Shown here piece by piece: positions 18,201-26,513 of a stretch of 64,000 nucleotides of DNA. The stretch is taken from the NCBI GenBank assembly GCA_023146135.1, contig JAGLCR010000042.1:1-64000 (forward strand). Reading direction: 5' to 3'. A program made the translations under genes and the position numbers. This DNA is from Bacteroidales bacterium (GTDB lineage Bacteria > Bacteroidota > Bacteroidia > Bacteroidales > UBA1556). Every line of letters begins with the position of its first letter. Position 1 is the stretch's first letter. The notes under the pieces were generated by a model, which had not been told where the DNA came from, did not search any database, and saw only the letters and a program-made list of their open reading frames with translations.

Positions 18201-19044
18201 GCCTATAATACTTCATGGATTACGATTTGTGTTAAATACTAATGAATTCTTTGTGCGTCGCTCGCAAATGACTACTAAGATTCTTGGTCGTATCGATTTG
18301 TCAACTGGAGAATATGGATCAACTTTAATGAAACAATCTAGGCGAATATATGATTATTTTAGTGAAGAGAATATTAAGTTGTGTCGACATATTGAAAAAC
18401 CAGAATATTATCGAGGACGTTTAACAATGAGTTATTTATTTCGTTCTCCTATTATTGAATGGTATATGAAAATAAAAACCAAAATGGAGGATAACTATAA
18501 ATATTTTGATGAGATAGTGCCTCGAAATGCCAAGGTTTCGGACTTGGGTTGTGGCTATGGGTTTTTGGTGCATACATTAGCGCAAACTTCTGATTCACGT
18601 GTTTTTGTGGGAGTTGATTTTGATGCAGATAAGATTGTTATTGCGCAAAATATTTCATTAGCTTCTGAGAGAACTCGGTTTGTACATGCTGATTTAACAC
18701 AATATCAAGTAGAGCCTTCTGATGTGATTATTATTAACGATACTTTGCATTATTTGAGTTTTGATCAACGAAATGCTGTGGTTTGCAATGCTTACAAGAA
18801 GCTTAATGAAAAAGGCTTATTGATTATTCGGGATGGGGATCGCGAAATGGAAAAAAAGCATAAGGTGACTAAAATGTCGGAAGTTTTATCGACCTTTATC
18901 AAATTTAATAAAGCAAAATATGGTGATTTAGACTTTTTGAGTAGAACAGAGATGATGGAGATCTCTAATAATCTAGGCGCTGATCTTGAGGTGGTTGACA
19001 ATACTCAGTTTACTTCGAACGTGATATATATATTGAGGAATTAG
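15217..19044 (+). CDS. trifunctional MMPL exporter / lysophospholipid acyltransferase / SAM methyltransferase
   Basis: A 1275-residue fusion of three units. Residues 1 to about 800 are an RND-superfamily MMPL exporter with two blocks of about six membrane helices (around 265-410 and 650-800) and periplasmic loops between. Residues about 870-1060 are a PlsC-type acyltransferase: NHQSHVD gives His899-x4-Asp904 and FPEGTRN is at 965-971. Residues about 1090-1245 are a class I methyltransferase with DLGCGYG starting at Asp1109. The frame is open throughout with no internal start near the junctions, so this is one polypeptide. It likely acylates or methylates the polyene on the inner face and exports it. 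I recall this architecture as a named family in Bacteroidota. It abuts the GT2 stop. Confidence 0.85.
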   Translation: MGRVLYLFHSFFIKFRWFSSALLLLIILLSVLSISRLNFSEDISRILPDSKNVRQLKYILKESTLMNKVIFDIHLANDSIDPAKLVDYAEHMSDFLESDSLKPYFRSLQLRVDDSQMLDMMELVHSNLPYFLEAKDYERIAEKIQIDSIDQIVDAGYKSMLSPIGFVSSKYFLEDPFGIQFMALQKFQSFNLSDKVVLYQGHIMNHEKSDLFLFANLNKANSSEDNSFVFSNIERLQEQLALTYPEVRLEVFGGALVALENEHIIKRDVALTLTITLILLVSLIAYFFRRRRAVIVIFVPTLLGGILALGVLSLFNDEISIISLGIGAVLLGMSIDFSLHLYSHYREHHSISKMFSQVSVPILLSMSTTVVAFLALRLLHSEVLSDLGLFASLSIFFSAILSLTLFPILIKKSNAKRVETSTILDKISSYEAYKNGKLMLIVVAISAVLFYVGGDIPFDSDMLKSNYISTKTDLAEQRINRVFGKANKDLFIISVAKNQNQVLEQNHYLNLVLDSLVNVGVINQYSTVNKLIKSEKEQHMALAIWDKFWDDNYSYADSLLESKAQSRGFKKSAFSKFNQLVKKSYKGISVDEKVLMSKLILNDFLIESDSMRAAITVLKIDDVKAAKQAIDQRIDNPNIWVYNSQVFVTKLIDKLSENMNKLVYLSLLLVFLILLLYFGRIELALITLIPIVFGYIWTVGLMSIMGIQFNIFNIIVLSFIFGLGIDYGIFITKGMLQKYTHNIDVIREYRSSISLSFFTTIIGVGALIFAHHPALRSIAIMAIIGISSTLIVTFTMQSWALNFILYNKGKKRMKPVTLIDFVLSILALTYFVSGSIFLTIVSFVFRAIPFGTKVKKKIFHRVLQAFSWWMIYANIFSKKLIINPSKEDFSRPSIIIANHQSHVDVMLILLLHPKLLILTNEKQWNSWLYGQVLQYADFLPTSLPHEELIERLQKKVDMGYSIVVFPEGTRNTKPELLKFQRGAFHLARELKLDILPIILHGLRFVLNTNEFFVRRSQMTTKILGRIDLSTGEYGSTLMKQSRRIYDYFSEENIKLCRHIEKPEYYRGRLTMSYLFRSPIIEWYMKIKTKMEDNYKYFDEIVPRNAKVSDLGCGYGFLVHTLAQTSDSRVFVGVDFDADKIVIAQNISLASERTRFVHADLTQYQVEPSDVIIINDTLHYLSFDQRNAVVCNAYKKLNEKGLLIIRDGDREMEKKHKVTKMSEVLSTFIKFNKAKYGDLDFLSRTEMMEISNNLGADLEVVDNTQFTSNVIYILRN

Positions 19045-19048
19045 TTTA

Positions 19049-20548
19049 ATGAATAAGTACGATATAGTAATAATTGGTAGTGGCCTTGGTGGACTAAAAA
19101 CTGCATATATTTTAGCCAAAGAGGGCTTGAGTGTATGTGTGTTGGAGCAAGGCGATCAGTTTGGAGGTGCTATTCAGAATTTTAAACGAGAAGGTGTGGT
19201 TTTTGATACTGGAGCGCATTATGTTGGTGCTTTAGATCAGGGACAATTATTGCATCGGTTTTTCAATTATTTTGATTTGAATTCAAGGGTGAATGTAAAA
19301 CGCCTCGATCAAGACTGCTTTGATAAGATAAGCTTTGGTGATGATGATAAACAATATGCTCATGCAATGGGTTTTGATAATTTTACAGAAAAAATTAGCC
19401 TTGCGTTTCCAAAAGAAAGAGAAATTGTTAGTCGATATGCAAAGGATGTGAAGAAAATGGGAGATGCTTTTCCTCTTTTTAATATGAGTGCAACTTCTGC
19501 AGTAGAAGAAGTTGGCAAGTACACTAAAACATCCCTTTCTGATTATATAAGTTCTTTAACTCCTAATAAACGATTGCAAAACGTATTTTTAGGAAGCAAT
19601 CTTTTATATACTGGTGAGGAAAATAAAACGCCTTTGTATGTACATGGATTGATTACAAATTCATACATACAAAGCTCGTATCGCTTTGTTGGAGGAAGTG
19701 GTCAATTGGCGGAATTTTTAATTGATTCGATTCGTAGCTTTGGTGGTATCGTCCTAAAGAAAAAGAAGGTTGTGAAGTTGAATATGAAGGGGAGTAGAAT
19801 TTCTCATGCCGAAACGGATGAAGGAGAAGTGTTTTTTGCTGATCATTTTATCTCAAATGTGCATCCAAAACCTACTTTTGAAATGCTTCCCGCTGATATT
19901 ACAAAAAAAGTTTATTTCAGAAGGGTGTCAAGTATTGAGAATACGGTTTCGGTGTTTAGTCTGTATATTGTTTTCAAGAAAAATAAGTTCAAGTATTTGA
20001 ATTATAATGTATACCATCATCGAAATAATGATGTGTGGACTAGTAAAAAATATAATTTGTCTGATTGGCCAAAAAGCTTACTTTTTCTTACTCAGCCTCC
20101 TGAAAATGGTGGTGAGTTTGCAGATGGAGCTACAGTGATGAGCCTTATGAATTATTCGGAGTTTGAGAAATGGGAAGGTACTGAGATTGAAAAACGACCG
20201 GATGATTATAATGAGCTAAAAAGAATACGTGAAGAACGATTATTAGATTTTGTAGAGGAAAGATTCCCAGGTATTAGAGAGTCTATCCAGTCTGTATACT
20301 CTTCTACACCACTCACCTATAAAGATTATACTGCAACAGCCGAGGGTGCTATTTATGGAGTTACTCGTGATTTCAATGCACAATCACGTAATGCAATTAT
20401 GACGAATACTAAAGTTCCAAATTTGTACCTTACAGGTCAGAATGTGAATCTGCACGGTGTATTGGGAGTTGGCGTAGGGGCTCTTATGACTGCGTCAAAG
20501 TTTTTAGGAATGGATTATTTACTAAAGAAAATGAGTGATGGAGAATAA
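19049..20548 (+). CDS. FAD-dependent oxidoreductase, phytoene-desaturase-like (first)
   Basis: A 499-residue CrtI/CrtO-type amine-oxidase-fold flavoprotein. The dinucleotide-binding motif IIGSGLGGLKTAYIL is at residues 8-22, the acidic ribose ligand in VLEQGDQFGG follows, and the C-terminal FAD-contact TGQNVNLHGVLGVGVGA is intact. It could desaturate or isomerise the polyene. It follows the exporter gene by 4 bases. The next gene is a paralogue with the same layout (KSSLYMH / KTPLYVH, SYRFVGGSGQ / AYKVVGGGEE), so the pair arose by tandem duplication. Exact reaction is unknown. Confidence 0.82.
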   Translation: MNKYDIVIIGSGLGGLKTAYILAKEGLSVCVLEQGDQFGGAIQNFKREGVVFDTGAHYVGALDQGQLLHRFFNYFDLNSRVNVKRLDQDCFDKISFGDDDKQYAHAMGFDNFTEKISLAFPKEREIVSRYAKDVKKMGDAFPLFNMSATSAVEEVGKYTKTSLSDYISSLTPNKRLQNVFLGSNLLYTGEENKTPLYVHGLITNSYIQSSYRFVGGSGQLAEFLIDSIRSFGGIVLKKKKVVKLNMKGSRISHAETDEGEVFFADHFISNVHPKPTFEMLPADITKKVYFRRVSSIENTVSVFSLYIVFKKNKFKYLNYNVYHHRNNDVWTSKKYNLSDWPKSLLFLTQPPENGGEFADGATVMSLMNYSEFEKWEGTEIEKRPDDYNELKRIREERLLDFVEERFPGIRESIQSVYSSTPLTYKDYTATAEGAIYGVTRDFNAQSRNAIMTNTKVPNLYLTGQNVNLHGVLGVGVGALMTASKFLGMDYLLKKMSDGE

Positions 20549-22052
20549 TCGTATCCTTGTTATTGGCGGTGGTCTTGGTGGACTTATGACAGCAATTATT
20601 CTTCAGAAAAATAATTATGATGTTACTATTGTTGAGAAAAATAGTAGGGCAGGGGGTCTATTGCAGAGTTTTAAACGCAAGACTTGCAATTTTGACACTG
20701 GCATGCATTATATTGGTAGCCTCGACAAAGGTCAAGTGATGTATAAACTTTTTAAGTATTTCGAAATATTTGATATGCTTAATCTTAAACGGATGGATGC
20801 TGACCGATACGATGTGTTCAAGATTGGAGATAAAACTTATAATTATCCTTTTGGTTGGAAAGCTTTTAAAAAGCAAATGTTGGATTATTTTCCAAATGAA
20901 GGAGAGGCATTGGAAAAATATGTAAGAAAAGTTATAGAGGTGTCCAAAAGTCACGACCTTTATAGTTTGCGTTATCCTATTGATGAAAGTATGACTCAAT
21001 CATCATATATGGAGGAGGGTGTTGATGATTTTGTGAAAAGCATAACCAATAATGTGGAATTGCAAAATGTTCTTTTGGCAACTAATCCCATTTATGCCGG
21101 GCGACAACATAAATCGTCATTATATATGCATTCGGTTATACATAATTATTATAATAATAGTGCATATAAGGTTGTTGGTGGTGGAGAAGAAGTGGCTCAA
21201 TCCTTTGTAAAAGTGTTTACTGGTTTGGGTGGTAAAATTATCGTCAATGAGGAGATTGTAAAGCTTGATGTGAAAGAGAAAAGTGTTGTTGGAGCTATTT
21301 CCAGATCTGGACAAAAGTATGAGTCCGATTATTTTATTTCAAACGTTCACCCTAGTTTAACAATGAAAATGGTGGATGATCAATTTTTACGCAAGTCGTA
21401 TAAAAAAAGGCTGTTGAATCAAAAAAACACCATCTCTACTTTTAGTCTTCATATAAAGTTGAAAAAGAGTGTTGTTCCAAGTATGAACTATACTTTTTAC
21501 CGATATTTGGATAATAATATTTGGTCTGTTGATAATTATAAACCAGACACACTGCCCAATGAGTATATCATTTATACTCCAGCAACTAACGATAGTGAAA
21601 CCATGAGTAAGTGCATTAGTGTACTTACCTATATGAGCTATGATCAAGTGAAACAGTGGGAGGGAACAAGCCATAAGTCTCGGCCAAAAGATTACTTGCA
21701 GTGGAAACAACAAATGGTAGATAAAATATTGAAAGTATTGGAGGAGGATTTTCCTGGTATTGTGGGTAATATAGAACATGTGGAGGCCTTGAGTCCTTTA
21801 AGTTATAAAGATTATGTGAATAATGTAGCGGGTGAAATGTATGGAATAGAGCATGATTTTAATAATGCATTATACTCTAAGATATTTCCTAAAACAAAAC
21901 TGAAGAACTTATATTTAACTGGTCAAAATATAAATATGCATGGTATGTTAGGTGTGGCTCTAGCTAGTTTGCTTACAGTGAAAGACTTTGTTCCTATTAA
22001 TGATTTGTTAAAGGATATAAATCCTGAAAATGATATAGATATAGTACAATAA
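20538..22052 (+). CDS. FAD-dependent oxidoreductase, phytoene-desaturase-like (second)
   Basis: Paralogue of the preceding gene, 504 residues. VIGGGLGGLMTAIIL and VEKNSRAGG bind FAD, and TGQNINMHGMLGVAL closes the site at the C-terminus. The start is the ATG at 20538, 11 bases inside the previous gene; a GTG codon just before it is less likely. The two flavoproteins may work as a heterodimer or on different bonds. Keeping both in one tight translational unit argues that both are needed. Confidence 0.82.
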   Translation: MENNRILVIGGGLGGLMTAIILQKNNYDVTIVEKNSRAGGLLQSFKRKTCNFDTGMHYIGSLDKGQVMYKLFKYFEIFDMLNLKRMDADRYDVFKIGDKTYNYPFGWKAFKKQMLDYFPNEGEALEKYVRKVIEVSKSHDLYSLRYPIDESMTQSSYMEEGVDDFVKSITNNVELQNVLLATNPIYAGRQHKSSLYMHSVIHNYYNNSAYKVVGGGEEVAQSFVKVFTGLGGKIIVNEEIVKLDVKEKSVVGAISRSGQKYESDYFISNVHPSLTMKMVDDQFLRKSYKKRLLNQKNTISTFSLHIKLKKSVVPSMNYTFYRYLDNNIWSVDNYKPDTLPNEYIIYTPATNDSETMSKCISVLTYMSYDQVKQWEGTSHKSRPKDYLQWKQQMVDKILKVLEEDFPGIVGNIEHVEALSPLSYKDYVNNVAGEMYGIEHDFNNALYSKIFPKTKLKNLYLTGQNINMHGMLGVALASLLTVKDFVPINDLLKDINPENDIDIVQ

Positions 22053-22059
22053 TAAAATA

Positions 22060-23718
22060 ATGAAGAAGAAAATACTTATAGGCATAGTACTTTTATTAGC
22101 TGGTTTTGCCGTCTATTTTAATATTCGAGTCCGTATTGCCGAACCTGAGGTTTCTCTTGTTCAATTCAGTACGGTGAAACGCCTTGAGGTAGATTCTAAC
22201 TTTTATAGCATCAAAAACAACTGGCTTCGACAGAATGAAAAAGGACTATGGGAAATGTATGTTGAAGGTAGTCCAATTGAACTTGGTGTGTATGAAGGTA
22301 GATTAGGCAAAGAATTGATATATAAACAAGAGGAAGCATTTGTTAACCAGATGAAACAAATTGTTCCGTCCGATTTCTATCTACGCTTTTTACGATATAT
22401 TATTGGTTGGTTTAATCGTGATATTGATATGCATGTTATCGACCGTTATCAGAAAGAGATTTATGGGGTATCACTCTCTACTTCCAATGATTTTGACTTT
22501 ATTGCCAGTGGATATCAACGTATGCTCAACTATCATGGAGCACATGATATTGGTCATGCACTGAAGGATTTGGCCATAGTGGGCTGTACTTCTTTTATTG
22601 CTAACCAAAATCGTAATGACTCAGATATGGTAGTAGGGCGAAATTTTGACTTCTATATAAACGATGATTTTTCTAAAGATAAAATAATTGCTTTTGTGTC
22701 ACCCGATAGCGGATATCAATTTGCCTATATCACTTGGGCAAGCATGATTGGGGTAGTTTCGGGTATGAATACCGAGGGTATTACTGTTACTATTAATGCC
22801 GCTAAGTCTGATATTCCTTCTGAAGCCAAAACCCCAATTTCACTTTTAACACGTGAAATACTTCAGTTCTCTTCTAATATTGAAGAAGCTGTTGCCATTG
22901 CTCAGAGTAGAGATATTTTTGTTTCGGAGTCTATTTTGGTGGCATCAGCAAATGATGATATGGCGGTGATTATTGAGAAAACACCTTCCAAAATGGGGCT
23001 TTATTATAAAAGAACGAGCCAGATGGTGAGCTCAAATCATTATCAAGGGAAGTTGTTTGATAATGATGAAAATAATATCAAAAATATTGAGGAGTCTGCT
23101 TCATTTTACCGGCAGCAGCGCTGCGAGCAATTGTTAGCTGATTATAATGATTCTGTTTCGGTACTTGCAGCGAGCAATATTTTAAGAGATACTCGTGGAT
23201 TGGGTGATGCTGATATTGGTTTGGGAAATGAAAAAGCAATGAACCAGCTGATTTCGCATCATAGTGTGATTTTTTTACCTAAGCGTTTGCAAATATGGGT
23301 CTCTACTGCTCCTTACCAATTGGGTGAATATCTTTGCTACGATCTTAATGAAGTGTTTGCTATGAAGCAAGTGCCAGCAATAAGCACTGTTTTGTATAAG
23401 CAGAATTTGACTATCGCTGAAGACACCCTTTTGCATTCTAAAGCATATGCAGGATTTGTTCGCCTAAAAGAACTTAAGATCATGATTCAAAATGCTATAG
23501 ATGCTGACAGCCCATTGGAGAATGATGTGATATTGATGAATGAATTAGCCGCTTGCGATGTTAATTATTTTTATACTTATGAGCTGATTGGCAACTATTG
23601 GTTGCACTTTGGTGAAAAGGCGAAGGCAATTGATAGTTATAGTAAAGCATTGAGTTTAGAGATTGCCAATAAGTGGGAAACCGAAAGGATAAATGGCTCA
23701 TTATTAAAAGCAGAATAG
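22060..23718 (+). CDS. C45-type Ntn-hydrolase / acyltransferase, membrane anchored
   Basis: A 552-residue protein with an N-terminal membrane anchor (about residues 4-22), then an Ntn-hydrolase domain. The likely autoprocessing nucleophile is Cys176 in VGCTSFIAN, followed by VVGRNFDFYI, the pattern of peptidase C45 / isopenicillin N acyltransferases and phospholipase B-like hydrolases. It could form or cleave the ester or amide joining the polyene to its acyl partner. The C-terminal 100 residues include a helical TPR-like stretch (YWLHFGEKAKAIDSYSKAL). It lies 7 bases after the flavoprotein. Periplasmic location is inferred from the anchor. Confidence 0.75.
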   Translation: MKKKILIGIVLLLAGFAVYFNIRVRIAEPEVSLVQFSTVKRLEVDSNFYSIKNNWLRQNEKGLWEMYVEGSPIELGVYEGRLGKELIYKQEEAFVNQMKQIVPSDFYLRFLRYIIGWFNRDIDMHVIDRYQKEIYGVSLSTSNDFDFIASGYQRMLNYHGAHDIGHALKDLAIVGCTSFIANQNRNDSDMVVGRNFDFYINDDFSKDKIIAFVSPDSGYQFAYITWASMIGVVSGMNTEGITVTINAAKSDIPSEAKTPISLLTREILQFSSNIEEAVAIAQSRDIFVSESILVASANDDMAVIIEKTPSKMGLYYKRTSQMVSSNHYQGKLFDNDENNIKNIEESASFYRQQRCEQLLADYNDSVSVLAASNILRDTRGLGDADIGLGNEKAMNQLISHHSVIFLPKRLQIWVSTAPYQLGEYLCYDLNEVFAMKQVPAISTVLYKQNLTIAEDTLLHSKAYAGFVRLKELKIMIQNAIDADSPLENDVILMNELAACDVNYFYTYELIGNYWLHFGEKAKAIDSYSKALSLEIANKWETERINGSLLKAE

Positions 23719-23719
23719 A

Positions 23720-24988
23720 ATGAAAAGAACGGAGAAAAATAGCAGTTTAATAGCACTTTTACAATATGTAAATGAAAATTCTGATTTTTATAAGCAGTTA
23801 TTTAGTGCAAATAAAATTGATATCAAACAGATAAAGTCTATTGCTGATTTGTCCATATTGCCTACAGTTTCAAAGGTGGATTTGCAACAACAAAATTCCG
23901 ATTTTTATTGTATTAAAAATAGTGAGATTGCAGATATTGTCACCACATCGGGTACTTTAGGAAACCCTGTTACGGTACCTTTAAGTAAGCGTGATTTGGA
24001 CCGCTTGGCAAATAACGAAGCTAGGTCTTTTGCTATGGCAGGAGTAGATTCAAAAGATATAATTCAGCTAATGGTGACGCTTGACATGCGTTTTATGGCG
24101 GGCTTGGCCTATTTTTTAGGCGTTCAAAAACTGGGTGCTACATCATTGCGTATTGGACCCGGATCGCCAGTTATTCAATTGGAGAATATTGATAAGTTTA
24201 AATCTACGGTTTTGGTTGGTGTGCCTTCTTTTATCGCAAAAATTGTGGATTATGCAGAGCAAAATAATATTGATATTAACGCCACTTCGGTACGTAAAAT
24301 CATATGTATTGGTGATGCTATACGTGATGAGAATTTGGAGTTAAATTCCATCGGAAAGCGTATTAATGATATATGGAAAGTAGATTTATACTCAACCTAT
24401 GCATCAACCGAAATGGCTACCGCTTTTACCGAATGTGATATTGCACAGGGTGGGCATTTGCAAGAAGATTTGCTGATAGTGGAAATTCTGGATGATAAAG
24501 GAAATAATTTGCCTCATGGTGAATTGGGTGAAGTAACTATTACTACCTTAGGGATTGAAGGGATGCCCTTGGTTCGATTTCGAACAGGAGATATGGCATT
24601 TATTATTGATGAACCATGTGCTTGTGGCAATAAAAGTATTCGTTTGAGCCCAATTATTGGTCGTAAAGAGCAAATGATTAAGCTGAAAGGTACTACCATA
24701 TATCCGTCTGGTATTATTGATGTGATTAATGATTGCCCAGAGATTACCAATTTTTTTATAGAGGTTAGATCCGACCAGTTGGGTATGGACAAAGTAAGTG
24801 TGGTAGTTGGTAGTGATGAAGGCTCTAATCAGTGTATCAATAATCTTGCGGAGAACTTTAGAAGTAAAATACGTGTTGTTCCTGAGATTATTATTCAGTC
24901 AAACATACAAGTTATAAGCAACCTAAATAAGCATAAGGGACGTAAGCCAAAAGTATTTTTTGATTTGCGTAAAGGGCAAAAGTATTAG
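23720..24988 (+). CDS. adenylate-forming ligase (aryl acid activation)
   Basis: A 422-residue ANL-superfamily enzyme of the phenylacetate-CoA ligase type. TTSGTLGNPVTVPLS is the phosphate-binding loop, YSTYASTEMATAF the A5 motif, RFRTGDMAFI the A7 motif, and GRKEQMIKLKGTTIYP leads into the mobile C-terminal domain. A four-Cys pattern is not seen beyond CACGN. It most likely activates the 4-coumarate made by TAL and loads it on ACP or CoA. It is the last gene of the plus-strand operon and converges on the dehydratase gene across a 36-base gap. Confidence 0.83.
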   Translation: MKRTEKNSSLIALLQYVNENSDFYKQLFSANKIDIKQIKSIADLSILPTVSKVDLQQQNSDFYCIKNSEIADIVTTSGTLGNPVTVPLSKRDLDRLANNEARSFAMAGVDSKDIIQLMVTLDMRFMAGLAYFLGVQKLGATSLRIGPGSPVIQLENIDKFKSTVLVGVPSFIAKIVDYAEQNNIDINATSVRKIICIGDAIRDENLELNSIGKRINDIWKVDLYSTYASTEMATAFTECDIAQGGHLQEDLLIVEILDDKGNNLPHGELGEVTITTLGIEGMPLVRFRTGDMAFIIDEPCACGNKSIRLSPIIGRKEQMIKLKGTTIYPSGIIDVINDCPEITNFFIEVRSDQLGMDKVSVVVGSDEGSNQCINNLAENFRSKIRVVPEIIIQSNIQVISNLNKHKGRKPKVFFDLRKGQKY

Positions 24989-25024
24989 GCTTGCGGATTT
25001 GTGATATTAAAAATTAGTTAAGCC

Positions 25025-25441
25025 CTATTCACCAATGAAAATCTTCATTTCGCATGATGCCATCAATTGATGGTTGATATCGTATATTTTACCTTCTACA
25101 ATATCCACATTAAGCACTTTGGTTACAATCGTTATCTTGGTATTTATGGTAGAGCCCACTGGAGGTTGCTTAAATATTTTCACATTCTTAAGTGCGCCAA
25201 TATAACCTAGTTTTACCTCTTCATTTTTTACTTTAAAGGAGTAACCAGCACCTGCAGCAGCAGTTTGTGCAATATTCTCAATCATTCCCTCTTCTTGAAA
25301 AAAACCATTCTTGGAAAAGAGATTATCCGATTTAATGGTAAAAGATGATGAAAATGTTTTTTCCTCAAAATGCAGTAATTTATCCACCATTATAAATGGT
25401 GAACGCTGCGGAATCAACTCTTCAATTGGATAGTCGTACAT
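25025..25441 (-). CDS. hot-dog dehydratase, ApeP-like, lacking the canonical catalytic His
   Basis: A 138-residue hot-dog protein. LIPQRSPFIMVDKLLHF matches the FabZ entry strand with Gln in place of the usual His, and MIENIAQTAAAGAGY matches the central helix with its Glu. The loop that should read GHFPxxPxxPG is shortened to KNGFFQEEG, so the catalytic histidine is missing. It resembles ApeP of aryl-polyene clusters. It probably needs the complete dehydratase encoded at 13650-14018 as a partner. It is the last gene of the minus-strand half-operon and abuts the methyltransferase stop. Confidence 0.75.
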   Translation of the reverse strand: MYDYPIEELIPQRSPFIMVDKLLHFEEKTFSSSFTIKSDNLFSKNGFFQEEGMIENIAQTAAAGAGYSFKVKNEEVKLGYIGALKNVKIFKQPPVGSTINTKITIVTKVLNVDIVEGKIYDINHQLMASCEMKIFIGE

Positions 25442-26506
25442 CTACTTCTTTTTTACCTCAAATAAAGTATGACTCACGCCAATATTATCATAATCATTAA
25501 CAATTTTCATATTTGCTTGATCAATTAGCTTAATCAAGTCGCTAGAATGATACATTTGACTGTTGCCATTGGCTATATTGGTGAAATACAAAGAAGTGGC
25601 GTGAAGACTATAAGTTGAGGCTTCGTATTTCTGACGGTCCCAATAGGTTTCCAAAATAAATAATGAGCCATCCTGATCCAATGCATCATAAGAACGTTGT
25701 AGGAGTGTTAGTATTTGTTCTTTTGAAAAACAATCTAAAAACTGACTCATCCATATTGTATTATAACCCTTTGGAAAAGGGGTTGTTGCATCAAGTAAGT
25801 TGATAGAGTGGGTGTTGATTCGATTGCCAAACCCTGCTTCCTTAATATTTTTATCAGCAACTGCAGTTTGACCAGGAAGATCAAGAATAGTCATCTGGTT
25901 TTCATCATTATAGGCGGCACATTTGATGGAGAATTTGCCAGTGTTTCCACCCACATCCAATACTTTTCTGCCGCCTTTTTTAAACACGATTTCCATAATC
26001 TCGGGAAAAGCTGTGTCAGAATAGAAATGATCAAAATCGAACCAGCTTTCTTGTACATCTTCAGGTAGCTGAGAGAGCCCTTCGTAAACAGTGTCCCAAT
26101 TACCAAACGTTTTTAGCCCAGTAGGTTTTCCCTCTTTTATTGAATTGTGGAAATCAAAAAATCCTAAATAATTAACATCGTGAGTAAAATTCATATTTAC
26201 ACGTGTAAGCTCGTCACTCGCCATAAAGAAGCCTGTTTTGGTAACTTTGTATATGCTATTATCCACAAATACAAGTTCCATGCTTAAGCCAGCCTCAAGT
26301 AACACTTTTACTCCATAAACAGATACATCTAACTCTTTGGCAATATTTTCAATACTGTCACCTTTTCGATGTTTAAGTAAATAGCTAAGAATGCCAAAAT
26401 CTCTTAGTGCTTTTGCTGCTTGAAACATAATGGGGCCAAAAGCAATTTTCTGTGCATCGAATTTAGCTTGAACAGCTGATTTTTTGTCATTACCGTGATC
26501 AATCAT
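25442..26506 (-). CDS. SAM-dependent O-methyltransferase with dimerisation domain
   Basis: A 354-residue plant-type (family 2) methyltransferase. The N-terminal winged-helix dimerisation domain (about residues 15-100) holds LRDFGILSYL and ENIAKELDVSVYGVKVLLEAG. The catalytic Rossmann domain follows with VLDVGGNTGKFSI as SAM motif I and TIWMSQFLDCFSKEQ downstream. It would methylate the aryl head group or another position of the polyene. Aryl-polyene head groups often carry a methyl. Co-transcribed with the ACP and acyltransferase genes from the promoter at 27691. Confidence 0.82.
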   Translation of the reverse strand: MIDHGNDKKSAVQAKFDAQKIAFGPIMFQAAKALRDFGILSYLLKHRKGDSIENIAKELDVSVYGVKVLLEAGLSMELVFVDNSIYKVTKTGFFMASDELTRVNMNFTHDVNYLGFFDFHNSIKEGKPTGLKTFGNWDTVYEGLSQLPEDVQESWFDFDHFYSDTAFPEIMEIVFKKGGRKVLDVGGNTGKFSIKCAAYNDENQMTILDLPGQTAVADKNIKEAGFGNRINTHSINLLDATTPFPKGYNTIWMSQFLDCFSKEQILTLLQRSYDALDQDGSLFILETYWDRQKYEASTYSLHATSLYFTNIANGNSQMYHSSDLIKLIDQANMKIVNDYDNIGVSHTLFEVKKK

Positions 26507-26513
26507 AATGTGT

